Part shown: positions 33,815 to 42,217 of the stretch, piece after piece
How positions within the stretch are numbered: the first letter of the stretch is position 1
How the letters are laid out: every line of letters starts with the position of its first letter
Assembly: GCA_039802205.1 (NCBI GenBank)
Contig: JBDRWD010000012.1
Coordinates: 1 to 54,110 of the forward strand
Reading direction: 5' to 3'
Source of the DNA: a candidate division WOR-3 bacterium
GTDB lineage: Bacteria; Hydrothermota; Tepidihabitantia; SM23-42; JAOAFX01
Length of the DNA stretch: 54,110 bases
The notes under the pieces: model-generated
Told to the model about the DNA's origin: nothing
The model's database searches: none
The model's input: the letters and a program-made list of their open reading frames with translations, nothing else
Translations under genes and position numbers: made by a program

Positions 33815-33827
33815 GGTGGTAATAAAT

Positions 33828-34763
33828 CTATTTTTCTTTCAATCTAATCAGGGCAGTCTTTAAGATTTCAAAAATGAGCTCATCATAACTCAAACCGATT
33901 GCCCTTGCCTCCAGAGGAAGGTTAGACTCTGGCAGCAATCCCGGAATGGTGTTCACCTCCAGGACATAAGGATTATACTCTGTATCGAAAACAAAATCCA
34001 CCCGAGAAAACCCGTATGCCCCAATCGCCTGATGAGCCATCAATGCCAGACTCTGGGTCAGTTTATATTTGTCTTCCGGAATTTGCGCGGGAATAATATA
34101 TTCTGTCATCCCTTTGGTATATTTGGATTTATAGTCATAAAATTTTCGCTTTTTGGGAACGATTTCAAGGACCGGAAGGGGGACTTCATTTAAAATACCA
34201 CAGGTGGCAATCTTACCTCCCAAATATCTTTCAAAGAAGATATCTGGATGTTTCCGGGTAACAAATTTTATCTTTTTAATGAGTTCTTCCCGGGTCTCCA
34301 CGATGAATACCCCCACACTCGAACCTTCAGCACGAGGTTTGATGACCACTGGCAACCCAAGTTTTTCAATAACCTTATCAACATCAATATCCTTCTCATA
34401 AAAATATTCGGGCGTGGGGATTCCGCGCGATTGGAAAATATATTTAGAAATGATCTTATCCATTCCGATTGCGGAACCAATGATCCCGGAGCCGGTATAA
34501 GGAATACCTAAAAACTCCAAAATTCCCTGAACAGTTCCATCCTCCCCTGGCTTACCGTGGAGGGCAATAAAAGCAATATCAATATCCCGTAATTTTTTGA
34601 TAAAATCCCGATCAACATCTATCCCTTTTACATTAAATCCCTGTTTTTTTAATGACTCAATCACTGTGGTTCCCGAACCAATGGAGATTTCCCGTTCCGA
34701 GGACCAACCACCATATAATACTCCAATTGTTTTTTTCCGAAGAAATCCACGTTCGTCTTTCAT
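33828..34763 (-). CDS. ddl: D-alanine--D-alanine ligase
   Basis: 311 residues. ATP-grasp ligase that makes the D-Ala-D-Ala dipeptide of peptidoglycan precursors. Key segments: VLYGGWSSEREISIGSG (about 15-31), the LHGKPGEDGTVQG loop (about 68-80), Lys in PVVIKPRAEGSSVGV (about 137-151), and EVNTIPGLLPESNLP (about 270-284) with the Mg2+-binding Glu and Asn. ATG 34763 lies 6 nt after the -10, leaderless. Confidence 0.96.
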   Translation of the reverse strand: MKDERGFLRKKTIGVLYGGWSSEREISIGSGTTVIESLKKQGFNVKGIDVDRDFIKKLRDIDIAFIALHGKPGEDGTVQGILEFLGIPYTGSGIIGSAIGMDKIISKYIFQSRGIPTPEYFYEKDIDVDKVIEKLGLPVVIKPRAEGSSVGVFIVETREELIKKIKFVTRKHPDIFFERYLGGKIATCGILNEVPLPVLEIVPKKRKFYDYKSKYTKGMTEYIIPAQIPEDKYKLTQSLALMAHQAIGAYGFSRVDFVFDTEYNPYVLEVNTIPGLLPESNLPLEARAIGLSYDELIFEILKTALIRLKEK

Positions 34764-34769
34764 ATTGTT

Positions 34770-34797
34770 ATGATAATCAAAAAAATTACAATGTCAA
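34770..34797 (-). promoter_or_regulatory. ddl promoter, predicted leaderless
   Basis: Minus strand TTGACA (34797-34792), 16 bp, TATCAT (34775-34770), 6 nt to ATG 34763. Confidence 0.75.
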
Positions 34798-34843
34798 GGA
34801 AGCAATAAAGATTTAAGTCTAAAGGGAGTGATTTAGTTGCCTA

Positions 34844-34871
34844 TTGACAATTCTTTGGTCGTGTATAAAAT
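34844..34871 (+). promoter_or_regulatory. Promoter of GH13-like gene and uvrB, predicted leaderless
   Basis: TTGACA (34844-34849), 16 bp, TAAAAT (34866-34871), 7 nt to ATG 34879. Divergent from the ddl promoter. Confidence 0.75.
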
Positions 34872-34878
34872 TTGATGT

Positions 34879-36555
34879 ATGAAATATTATGGTGGTATAA
34901 TATTGCTGACATTTTCCATTGCGCGCGGGATAAGTCCTGATCTCTTATACCACAATCCTGAAAACATTTTCTATCTCAATCCTGCAGCTGGCGAGATCAG
35001 GTTGAAGGCAAATAAAGGAACCATCGTTGAAGCCTATGTGTTATATGGAAAAAATAAACGCCTAAAAATGAATCTCGGTTTCCAGGATAGTAAATCTGAT
35101 TATTTCGTTGCGGACATCGGTGTTTTTGATACAACATTCAATTACCAAATATTAATAAGAGACAAAAGCGATTCTTTAATGTTGCCACCCACCGGCACAT
35201 TCAAATGTTCCCAACCACCATTTACGGTGCCTAATTGGGCATGCGGCAGGGTGTATTATAGTTTATTCCTTGATGGTTTCTATAATGGAAACAAAGCCAA
35301 TGACCCTGCACCGACGGTAGAATGGAATAAACCTCCGGATCGCGAATACTATTATGGAGGTGATATCGCGGGACTTATAGAAAAATTACCCTATCTTGAT
35401 TCGCTAAATGTTGACATTTTATTACTGCAACCGATACTCGCTGCAAATTCTAACCATAAATATGACACCCGGGATTTCGCCAGTATTGATGGAAGTTTCG
35501 GGGACACAGTAGAACTAAAACAACTGATAAATGAAGTCCATCTCCGGAAAAAATTTATTGTTTTGAAATTTATCGTTACACACACCGGTTCTAATTTTGG
35601 GGGATTTTTAGATGTGATAAAGAACGGTGCCAATTCAAAATATTATAACTGGTTCAACATTCATTCCCTACCCATCAAAACCAACCCCCCTAATTATGAT
35701 TGCTGGGCAAATGATGCCCGTTTCCCCAAATTAAACTTAAAAGACCCATCAGTCCAGGCATTTTTGATCGGCTATCTTGATTACTGGCTGCATTTCGGGT
35801 TCGATGGTGTTTATCTAGGCGAAGACCCAACCATTGACCCTGAATTTGTCCGGCTTTTGAAAAATGCCTTAAAAAAGAAATACTCTAATCTGTTGATACT
35901 CGGCTCTTCCGAAAACTTCGGCATAAATGGATTTGACGGCACAACGAATAAAAAGATTGCTGAACTAATAATTAATTATTTTGCCCTGAAAAAAATTAAC
36001 ACCAGTGAATTTGACCAAGAGTTGCGGCGGACATTATTTTTTAATCTCTCCCAAGTCAATCTGACCAGTCTGATTGACCTGAGCACTCTTAACAAAAGGA
36101 TTGCCAGTCTTGTTGACAATGCAGATTTGCTATTAATCTATGCTTTTATCTTCACCATCGTTGGTTCACCGATTTTGACCTATGGTGATGAAGTGGGAAT
36201 GAAGGAAGGCAGATTTTTGAATATGGGAAGTTTCCCCTGGTCCATTGATAAGCAGAATCGTGCCTTATTGGAAGAAATAAAAAAACTGATAAAAATCCGC
36301 CAAGAAAATCCATTTCTGACGGGAAAATTCTTCTATCCCCTCTATGTCAATGATATCAATCGGGTTTATGCTTATGACCGGGGTGGCACAATTGTCGCCT
36401 TCAATTGTGGTGAAAATCCGAGTTATACAACATTACCGGTGTGGAACGGAACATATACAAATCTAATGACCGGCGAAAGATTCATCATCACAACCCAGCA
36501 GTTAAGATTATCGCTACCAGCTAAATCCTTTAAAATCCTGAAACGTGAAATTTAA
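34879..36555 (+). CDS. GH13 alpha-amylase-like protein, probably catalytically dead
   Basis: 558 residues. Short signal-like N-terminus ([15 protein letters not shown]), an N-terminal beta domain (about 25-110), then a GH13 barrel recognisable by [13 protein letters not shown] (about 125-137), [17 protein letters not shown] and late TYGDEVGM. The catalytic regions are altered: region I has FIVTHTG in place of D..NH; region II reads DGVYLG (309-314), so the usual Arg is Tyr312 and the nucleophile Asp is Gly314; region IV HD is not found. Glu345 may be the old acid/base. Perhaps a binding or structural role. Overlaps uvrB by 11 bp. Confidence 0.82.
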   Translation: MKYYGGIILLTFSIARGISPDLLYHNPENIFYLNPAAGEIRLKANKGTIVEAYVLYGKNKRLKMNLGFQDSKSDYFVADIGVFDTTFNYQILIRDKSDSLMLPPTGTFKCSQPPFTVPNWACGRVYYSLFLDGFYNGNKANDPAPTVEWNKPPDREYYYGGDIAGLIEKLPYLDSLNVDILLLQPILAANSNHKYDTRDFASIDGSFGDTVELKQLINEVHLRKKFIVLKFIVTHTGSNFGGFLDVIKNGANSKYYNWFNIHSLPIKTNPPNYDCWANDARFPKLNLKDPSVQAFLIGYLDYWLHFGFDGVYLGEDPTIDPEFVRLLKNALKKKYSNLLILGSSENFGINGFDGTTNKKIAELIINYFALKKINTSEFDQELRRTLFFNLSQVNLTSLIDLSTLNKRIASLVDNADLLLIYAFIFTIVGSPILTYGDEVGMKEGRFLNMGSFPWSIDKQNRALLEEIKKLIKIRQENPFLTGKFFYPLYVNDINRVYAYDRGGTIVAFNCGENPSYTTLPVWNGTYTNLMTGERFIITTQQLRLSLPAKSFKILKREI

Positions 36556-38563
36556 ACTCGTCGCCAATTTTAAACCGGCCGGTGACCAGCCCGAGGCGAT
36601 AAGAAAACTGGTGGAAGGAATTCGGGCAGGCTACAAATTTCAAACCCTGCTCGGCGTTACAGGCTCAGGCAAAACATTTACGATTGCCAATGTGATTGAA
36701 CAGGTCCAGAAACCGACTTTGGTCATTTCCCATAATAAGTCCCTAGCCGCCCAATTATATAGTGAATTTAAATCATTCTTTCCCGAAAACGCGGTGGAGT
36801 ATTTTATCTCTTATTACGATTATTATCAGCCCGAAGCCTATGTTCCTGAACATGACCTTTATATTGCTAAGGATGCCTCAATCAACGAAGAGATCGAACG
36901 CCTACGCTTAAAAGCTACCTCTGCCCTTTTGACCCGGCGTGATGTGATAATTGTCGCTTCAGTCTCTTGTATCTATAACATTGGCTCTCCGGATGAAATA
37001 AAGGAACTGGTTGTGCTTTTGAAAAAAGGTGTTGAAAAAGGGAGAGAATCATTGATGACTCAACTCGTCGGGATTCAATATCAAAGAAATGATATCCAAT
37101 TCACGCCGGGTACATTTCGGGTGCGCGGTGACATCGTGGATATCTTCCCCGCCGATGAAAAGAATGCCATCAGGGTGGAATTTTTTGACGATTTTATCGA
37201 CAGAATAAAAGTTTTTGATCCTCTGACTGGTCATATCCTGCAAGAACTTGATGAAGTCGTCATATTTCCCGCCAAGCATTTCATCACCACCCGTCCGCGC
37301 ATCGAAGAAGCAGTAAAAAATATCAAGATTGAACTGGAACAAAGGGTCGCGGAATTTGAAAGACATGGTAAACTCCTTGAAGCACAACGTCTCTTGCAGC
37401 GGACATTATTTGATTGTGAAATGCTTTTAGAACTCGGTTACTGTCCGGGCATTGAAAATTATTCCATGCATCTATCCGGTCGAAAACCGGGTGAAAGACC
37501 TTTCTGTTTAATCGATTACTTTCCGAAAGACTTTTTGATGGTGATCGATGAGTCACATGTGACGATCCCCCAGATTCAAGGAATGTATGAAGGCGACCAT
37601 TCAAGAAAATTAACCCTGGTGGAATACGGCTTTCGACTTCCATCAGCACTGGAAAACCGGCCTTTAAAATTTGACGAATTTGAATCATTAATCAATCAGG
37701 CAATCTGTGTCTCAGCGACCCCAGCGGATTGGGAGATTAAAAAATCAAATAACCGGATTGTTGAACAGATCGTCCGTCCCACCGGAATTGTTGATCCCAA
37801 GGTAGTAGTAAAACCCGCCCAGAATCAGGTCGACGATCTGATAAACGAAATTCAAAAAAGGGTCGCCAGTAATGAACGAATTCTGGTTACCACCCTAACC
37901 AAACGAATGGCTGAAGAACTTGCTCAGTATTTAAACGAACTCGGCATCCGCGTGCGTTACATGCATTCTGAGATCGATGCAATACAACGGGTAGAAATTC
38001 TCCGGGGCTTGCGACTTGGTGAATTTGACGTCCTGGTCGGCATTAATCTCTTAAGAGAGGGATTGGATTTGCCCGAAGTGGCATTAGTAGCAATCCTGGA
38101 TGCTGACCGGGAAGGATTTTTACGAAGCGAAAGATCGTTGATTCAGACTGCGGGTCGGGCAGCGCGAAATGTGCGGAGTGAGGTGATCCTCTATGCCGAT
38201 GAAATTACCGATTCTATGAAACGTGCCTTGGCCGAGATGGAACGGCGGCGGAATAAACAACTTGAGTATAATCGCCTCCATAATATCACCCCACGTAGTA
38301 TCGTTAAAACCAAAGAGGAAATTCTTAAAGCCACTTCGGTTGCGGACAGGCTATCAGCCGAAGATAAAAAAGAAACCGATTCCTTTGAAGAAATTGAAAG
38401 GTTATACAAAGAGATGGCAGACGCGGTGGCGCTAATGGAATTTGAAAGGGCTGCGCAATTGCGAGATAAGATAAAAGCGATCAAAAAAAGAATGGAGATG
38501 AACGAAAGGAAACAGCGCAACCGCCACAAAGAGTTATTCAAAAAAATAAACTTTCCCAAATAA
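36545..38563 (+). CDS. uvrB: Excinuclease ABC subunit B
   Basis: 672 residues, normal length. Nucleotide-excision-repair helicase that loads damaged DNA for UvrC. Walker [11 protein letters not shown] (about 38-47), the beta-hairpin [12 protein letters not shown] (about 92-103), DESHVTIPQ motif II region (about 338), helicase motif [11 protein letters not shown] (about 538), and a C-terminal UVR motif ([21 protein letters not shown] region). Starts at GTG 36545 within the end of the GH13-like gene. Confidence 0.97.
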   Translation: MKFKLVANFKPAGDQPEAIRKLVEGIRAGYKFQTLLGVTGSGKTFTIANVIEQVQKPTLVISHNKSLAAQLYSEFKSFFPENAVEYFISYYDYYQPEAYVPEHDLYIAKDASINEEIERLRLKATSALLTRRDVIIVASVSCIYNIGSPDEIKELVVLLKKGVEKGRESLMTQLVGIQYQRNDIQFTPGTFRVRGDIVDIFPADEKNAIRVEFFDDFIDRIKVFDPLTGHILQELDEVVIFPAKHFITTRPRIEEAVKNIKIELEQRVAEFERHGKLLEAQRLLQRTLFDCEMLLELGYCPGIENYSMHLSGRKPGERPFCLIDYFPKDFLMVIDESHVTIPQIQGMYEGDHSRKLTLVEYGFRLPSALENRPLKFDEFESLINQAICVSATPADWEIKKSNNRIVEQIVRPTGIVDPKVVVKPAQNQVDDLINEIQKRVASNERILVTTLTKRMAEELAQYLNELGIRVRYMHSEIDAIQRVEILRGLRLGEFDVLVGINLLREGLDLPEVALVAILDADREGFLRSERSLIQTAGRAARNVRSEVILYADEITDSMKRALAEMERRRNKQLEYNRLHNITPRSIVKTKEEILKATSVADRLSAEDKKETDSFEEIERLYKEMADAVALMEFERAAQLRDKIKAIKKRMEMNERKQRNRHKELFKKINFPK

Positions 38564-38576
38564 ATTTGAGAAAAAA

Positions 38577-39452
38577 ATGTACAACCAAGGAGGCACCATT
38601 AAAAATTTTGAAAATAAAGTAAGAAGGATTGTGAAATTAGCATTAAAGGAGGATTTAGGTCCTGGGGATATAACCACAGATGCTATCGTACCCCCAGATG
38701 CCCAGACCTTAGGAATAATCTTTCCCAAAGAAGATGGTGTATTATGCGGTATCAATATCGCCCGGATTGTATTTGAGGAGGTAGATAAAAATATCAAATT
38801 TGAACCCAAGATGGAAGACGGTGTGGAGTTCAATCCCGGGATGACGATCGCAACCATAATTGGACCAGCGGGTAGTTGTCTGAAGGCTGAACGAACTGCA
38901 TTAAACTTTTTGCAACGACTGAGCGGCATCGCCACCCTCACTCGGAAATTCGTGCGACAGGTGGGGAATCGGATTAAAATAATGGACACCCGGAAAACCA
39001 CCCCGGGTTTACGGTTGATTGAAAAATATGCGGTCAAAACCGGTGGGGGTTACAATCATCGCTTCGGTCTATATGACATGGTTTTGATAAAAGACAACCA
39101 TATACAGATTGCGGGAAGCATCACCAATGCAGTCAATGCAGTTCGACAAAATAGCAAGAAGAAAAGGATTTTTATTGAAGTAGAAGTTAAAACCTTAGAG
39201 GAATTGAAAGAGGCGCTGGCATTAAGTGTCAATCGGGTAATGCTTGATAACATGAGTCCCGAGCAGATTAAGGAGGCGGTTAAATTCATCCGAAGTTCTC
39301 ATCCGGAAGTTGAAATAGAGGTAAGTGGCGGTGTTAATCTTGATAATATTTCAAATTACGCCGATCTTGATATCGATTATATCTCAATCGGTGCTTTAAC
39401 CCACTCTGCCCCTGCGATCGATATTGCTTTGAAGATGAAACCCATCGGTTAG
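38577..39452 (+). CDS. nadC: Nicotinate-nucleotide diphosphorylase (carboxylating)
   Basis: 291 residues. Converts quinolinate and PRPP to nicotinate mononucleotide in de novo NAD synthesis. Family blocks: ALKEDLGPGDITTDAIV (about 22-38), ERTALNFLQRLSGIAT (about 104-119), DTRKTTPGLRLIEKYAV (about 138-154), GGGYNHRFGLYDMVLIKDNH (about 158-177), and LDNMSP near 222. ATG 38577 has only a weak GAG upstream; a strong AAGGAGG at codons 3-6 is placed for an in-frame ATT codon 8, which would shorten the protein without touching the domain. Spacing to uvrB is 13 bp. Confidence 0.95.
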   Translation: MYNQGGTIKNFENKVRRIVKLALKEDLGPGDITTDAIVPPDAQTLGIIFPKEDGVLCGINIARIVFEEVDKNIKFEPKMEDGVEFNPGMTIATIIGPAGSCLKAERTALNFLQRLSGIATLTRKFVRQVGNRIKIMDTRKTTPGLRLIEKYAVKTGGGYNHRFGLYDMVLIKDNHIQIAGSITNAVNAVRQNSKKKRIFIEVEVKTLEELKEALALSVNRVMLDNMSPEQIKEAVKFIRSSHPEVEIEVSGGVNLDNISNYADLDIDYISIGALTHSAPAIDIALKMKPIG

Positions 39453-39454
39453 AG

Positions 39455-40795
39455 TCATCTGCGGCGGGTCACATCGGTGACCATCACCACCACCATTGTG
39501 ATATTGCCGTCTTCATCTTTAATGGTCCGGGCATCGACCTCACCAATATAGACCGTGCCGTCCTTAGCAACAAACTCAAGTTCATAGGGCGGCACAATCT
39601 TTCCCGCCAGGCGCTGAATAAATTTTCTCACTGCCATTATCTTTCCGGATTTGGTAAGGAAAGGATACATTATGTGGTCCTTCCCGATCATCTCATTCCG
39701 TTTATAGCCAAGCCACTCACACATTTTTTTATTTACATCCACAATCCGACCTTCAGCGTCCAGAATGAGCAGACCCTGAGGTGATTGTTCAAATACCTTG
39801 CGGTATTTCTCTTCGGTCTGTTCCAGAATTTTCTCCATTTCCACCTGGGGAGTAATATCGCGAATAAGTATCGCCGCACCAGTTACCTCACTTGCGGGAT
39901 TCTGGAGGGGTGTAATGCGGGTGCTAAACCAGATGACTTTTTTTCCACTGGATAAAGGATAATCAATCTCTTGAAATTCTTTCTTTTTCATACAGTAATT
40001 TATTGCTTTCTCCATCTCTAAGGCGATGGATTTCGGAAAAAGTGTTTTCACCGGTTTACCGAGATATTGTTTGAGCGGGACAAATGCAAAACTCTCGGGA
40101 TGGGCAGATGATTCGTAATATTCAACCAGCCGTGAATCTTTGTCCACGATTAAAACCAAATCTTCAATGGAAGACAAAATAGAGCGCAATTTTTCCTTTT
40201 CCTCTTGCAGTCTGATATCCTTTTGAATATGCCTTGTCACATTCCTTAATACCACCACCATTCCTTCAATTTCATCTTCATTTTTCAACAAACTGGCATT
40301 TGCCTCCATGTTTAACTTATTACCCTCTTTTGTCACAACGGTGAGACCTATGGGATTTCTAACGACCTCTTTTTTCAAGGCGTTTTTAAAGGCTTCCAGA
40401 AGAGCAGACACTTCCTCAGCCAAAATCACTCCGGCCTTGGCAAAGTGTTTACCCTTTAAATCATCGGGGTCATAACCTAAAATCTGTTTAACGCTCTTAT
40501 TGATATCAACAATCGTCCCATATTTATTGATAAAAACGATGATATCTTCGCTATTATCAAAAATTCGCTCTAATCTTTTTACTTTTGCATCCAACTGCCG
40601 ATTTGATTCTCTCAGTTCATTAAATGCTGATTTCAGTTTATTAACCATTTTATTAAATTCCCGGGCAATTGTATTTAAATTTGGGTCATTTGAAGATAGA
40701 TCAATTTCGGTGGTTAAATCACCATCTCCCGCCCTCGCCAGTGCCTCAATAATTTTTTTGTAATCGGCGCTGGAATCCTCTTTTTTCTTTACCAT
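39455..40795 (-). CDS. Soluble HAMP-PAS sensor protein without output domain
   Basis: 446 residues, no membrane helix. N-terminal HAMP-like helix pair (about 10-62; LARAGDGDLTTEIDL, EFNKMVNKLKSAF), then PAS domains at about 75-190, 205-315 and 325-440; the first has DIIVFINKYGTIVDINKS and the third GLLILDAEGRIVDVNKKMCEWLGY. PAC-type ends (VVVLRNVTRH, AAILIRDITPQ, VVVMVTDVTRR) close each one. The protein stops straight after the third PAS, with no kinase, GGDEF or HTH, so it must signal through a partner. Confidence 0.87.
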   Translation of the reverse strand: MVKKKEDSSADYKKIIEALARAGDGDLTTEIDLSSNDPNLNTIAREFNKMVNKLKSAFNELRESNRQLDAKVKRLERIFDNSEDIIVFINKYGTIVDINKSVKQILGYDPDDLKGKHFAKAGVILAEEVSALLEAFKNALKKEVVRNPIGLTVVTKEGNKLNMEANASLLKNEDEIEGMVVVLRNVTRHIQKDIRLQEEKEKLRSILSSIEDLVLIVDKDSRLVEYYESSAHPESFAFVPLKQYLGKPVKTLFPKSIALEMEKAINYCMKKKEFQEIDYPLSSGKKVIWFSTRITPLQNPASEVTGAAILIRDITPQVEMEKILEQTEEKYRKVFEQSPQGLLILDAEGRIVDVNKKMCEWLGYKRNEMIGKDHIMYPFLTKSGKIMAVRKFIQRLAGKIVPPYELEFVAKDGTVYIGEVDARTIKDEDGNITMVVVMVTDVTRRR

Positions 40796-40800
40796 ACCGG

Positions 40801-40828
40801 ATTATAATAAAAAATGATGGGTTGTCAA
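40801..40828 (-). promoter_or_regulatory. Promoter of PAS gene, predicted leaderless
   Basis: Minus strand TTGACA (40828-40823), 16 bp, TATAAT (40806-40801), 5 nt to ATG 40795. Its -35 is 10 bp from the divergent folC -35. Confidence 0.8.
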
Positions 40829-40838
40829 TTCATTTTTA

Positions 40839-40866
40839 TTGACACAATCTTATTTTTAATTAAAAT
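40839..40866 (+). promoter_or_regulatory. folC promoter, predicted leaderless
   Basis: TTGACA (40839-40844), 16 bp, TAAAAT (40861-40866), 7 nt to ATG 40874. Confidence 0.76.
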
Positions 40867-40873
40867 ACCAGCA

Positions 40874-42211
40874 ATGAAGGTAGAAGCATTTTTAAACTCT
40901 TTAGTGAATTATGAGAAAATACCTGGTTATAAATATGACCTTGAGGCATTCAAGGAATTTCTAAAAAAACTTGGCTCACCCCAGGAAAAGTTGAAAAATG
41001 TGATATTGATTGCTGGGACGAAAGGAAAGGGCTCGACCGCCACAATGATTAACTCCTGTTTGATTGCCAATGGTTATAAAGTAGGGCTCTTTACCTCACC
41101 CCATTTAACGAGAATTACCGAAAGGATAAAAATTAATGATCAGGAAATCACCGAAAAAGAAATTGCAAAATATATCAGGATAATAAAACCACACATCAAT
41201 TTCAAAACCCGTATTGGTGCACGGACTTTTTTTGAGGTCCTTGCGACAACTGCTTTTATGCATTTTGTTGAAAAAAAAGTTGACTTTGCCGTTTTAGAAG
41301 TCGGACTTGGTGGCAGGCTGGATGCAACAAATGTCTTCAATTCTCATATTCCGGTGATTACCAGAATTGGTTGCGACCATATGAATTTGCTGGGCAATAA
41401 ACTTTCTGAGATTGCCCATGAAAAAGCTGGGATCATTCCAAAAAAGTTGAATCCTTTGAGGGCAGAAGAAAAAGAAAGTGTTTGTATCACTATTCATCAA
41501 CGACCTTCGGTCAACAGAGTTTTACAAAAGGCCGCCCGGGAAAGAAAATACCAGCTTATCTTTGCCGATGATTTGCATAAAATAATAATTAGGAATATCT
41601 CAATCAAGGGAAGTAAATTGATCGTTAACGGTGCGCTAGGAAAGTTTGGGATCTTTTTACCGCTCACTGGCAGACATCAGATTGAAAACCTCCAGATTGC
41701 ACTGGCAGTTCTTTATGAATTGAAAAAGAGGGGATTTAAAATCAAAATCTCCAATATTAAAACGGGAATAAAAAAAGCAAAACTTTCGGGTAGGTTTGAA
41801 ATTGTATCAGAGAAACCATTGATAATCTATGATGTTGCGCATAATGAAGATTCATTTAAAGCACTGCGGGATAATTTAAAGGTCTTGCCTGAAGATGTAA
41901 ATAAAATGTATATCATATTTGGTTGTAGTAAAGACAAAGATATAAATTATGCGGTAAAGAACATCTTTCCTTTAGCACAAAAAGTTCTGCTCATCAAAGC
42001 CAATAATCCAAGAGCGCTGGACCCATTAGAGATTTTCAAAAAGGCAAAAAGCCATTCCAATAACCTGATCATCGCCAGTTCAATGAGAAACGCCCTGGAG
42101 TATGCATTAGCAAATATGGATTACAAATCGGTACTTATTGTTTTCGGTTCTTTTTATTTTTATGCAGACTTGATTAAAGCGATAAATTTAATTGATATAA
42201 AAAAGGTCTAA
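40874..42211 (+). CDS. folC: Folylpolyglutamate/dihydrofolate synthase
   Basis: 445 residues of the Mur-ligase-like FolC family. P-loop GTKGKGSTATM (about 45-55), SPHLTRITERIKIN (about 76-89), FEVLATTAFMHF, VLEVGLGGRLDATN (about 139-152), and the C-terminal domain with IYDVAHNEDS. Adds glutamates to folates (and possibly to dihydropteroate). An in-frame extension to ATG 40814 exists but would include the promoter and a hydrophobic stretch; the leaderless ATG 40874 is chosen. Confidence 0.94.
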   Translation: MKVEAFLNSLVNYEKIPGYKYDLEAFKEFLKKLGSPQEKLKNVILIAGTKGKGSTATMINSCLIANGYKVGLFTSPHLTRITERIKINDQEITEKEIAKYIRIIKPHINFKTRIGARTFFEVLATTAFMHFVEKKVDFAVLEVGLGGRLDATNVFNSHIPVITRIGCDHMNLLGNKLSEIAHEKAGIIPKKLNPLRAEEKESVCITIHQRPSVNRVLQKAARERKYQLIFADDLHKIIIRNISIKGSKLIVNGALGKFGIFLPLTGRHQIENLQIALAVLYELKKRGFKIKISNIKTGIKKAKLSGRFEIVSEKPLIIYDVAHNEDSFKALRDNLKVLPEDVNKMYIIFGCSKDKDINYAVKNIFPLAQKVLLIKANNPRALDPLEIFKKAKSHSNNLIIASSMRNALEYALANMDYKSVLIVFGSFYFYADLIKAINLIDIKKV

Positions 42212-42217
42212 TACAAA

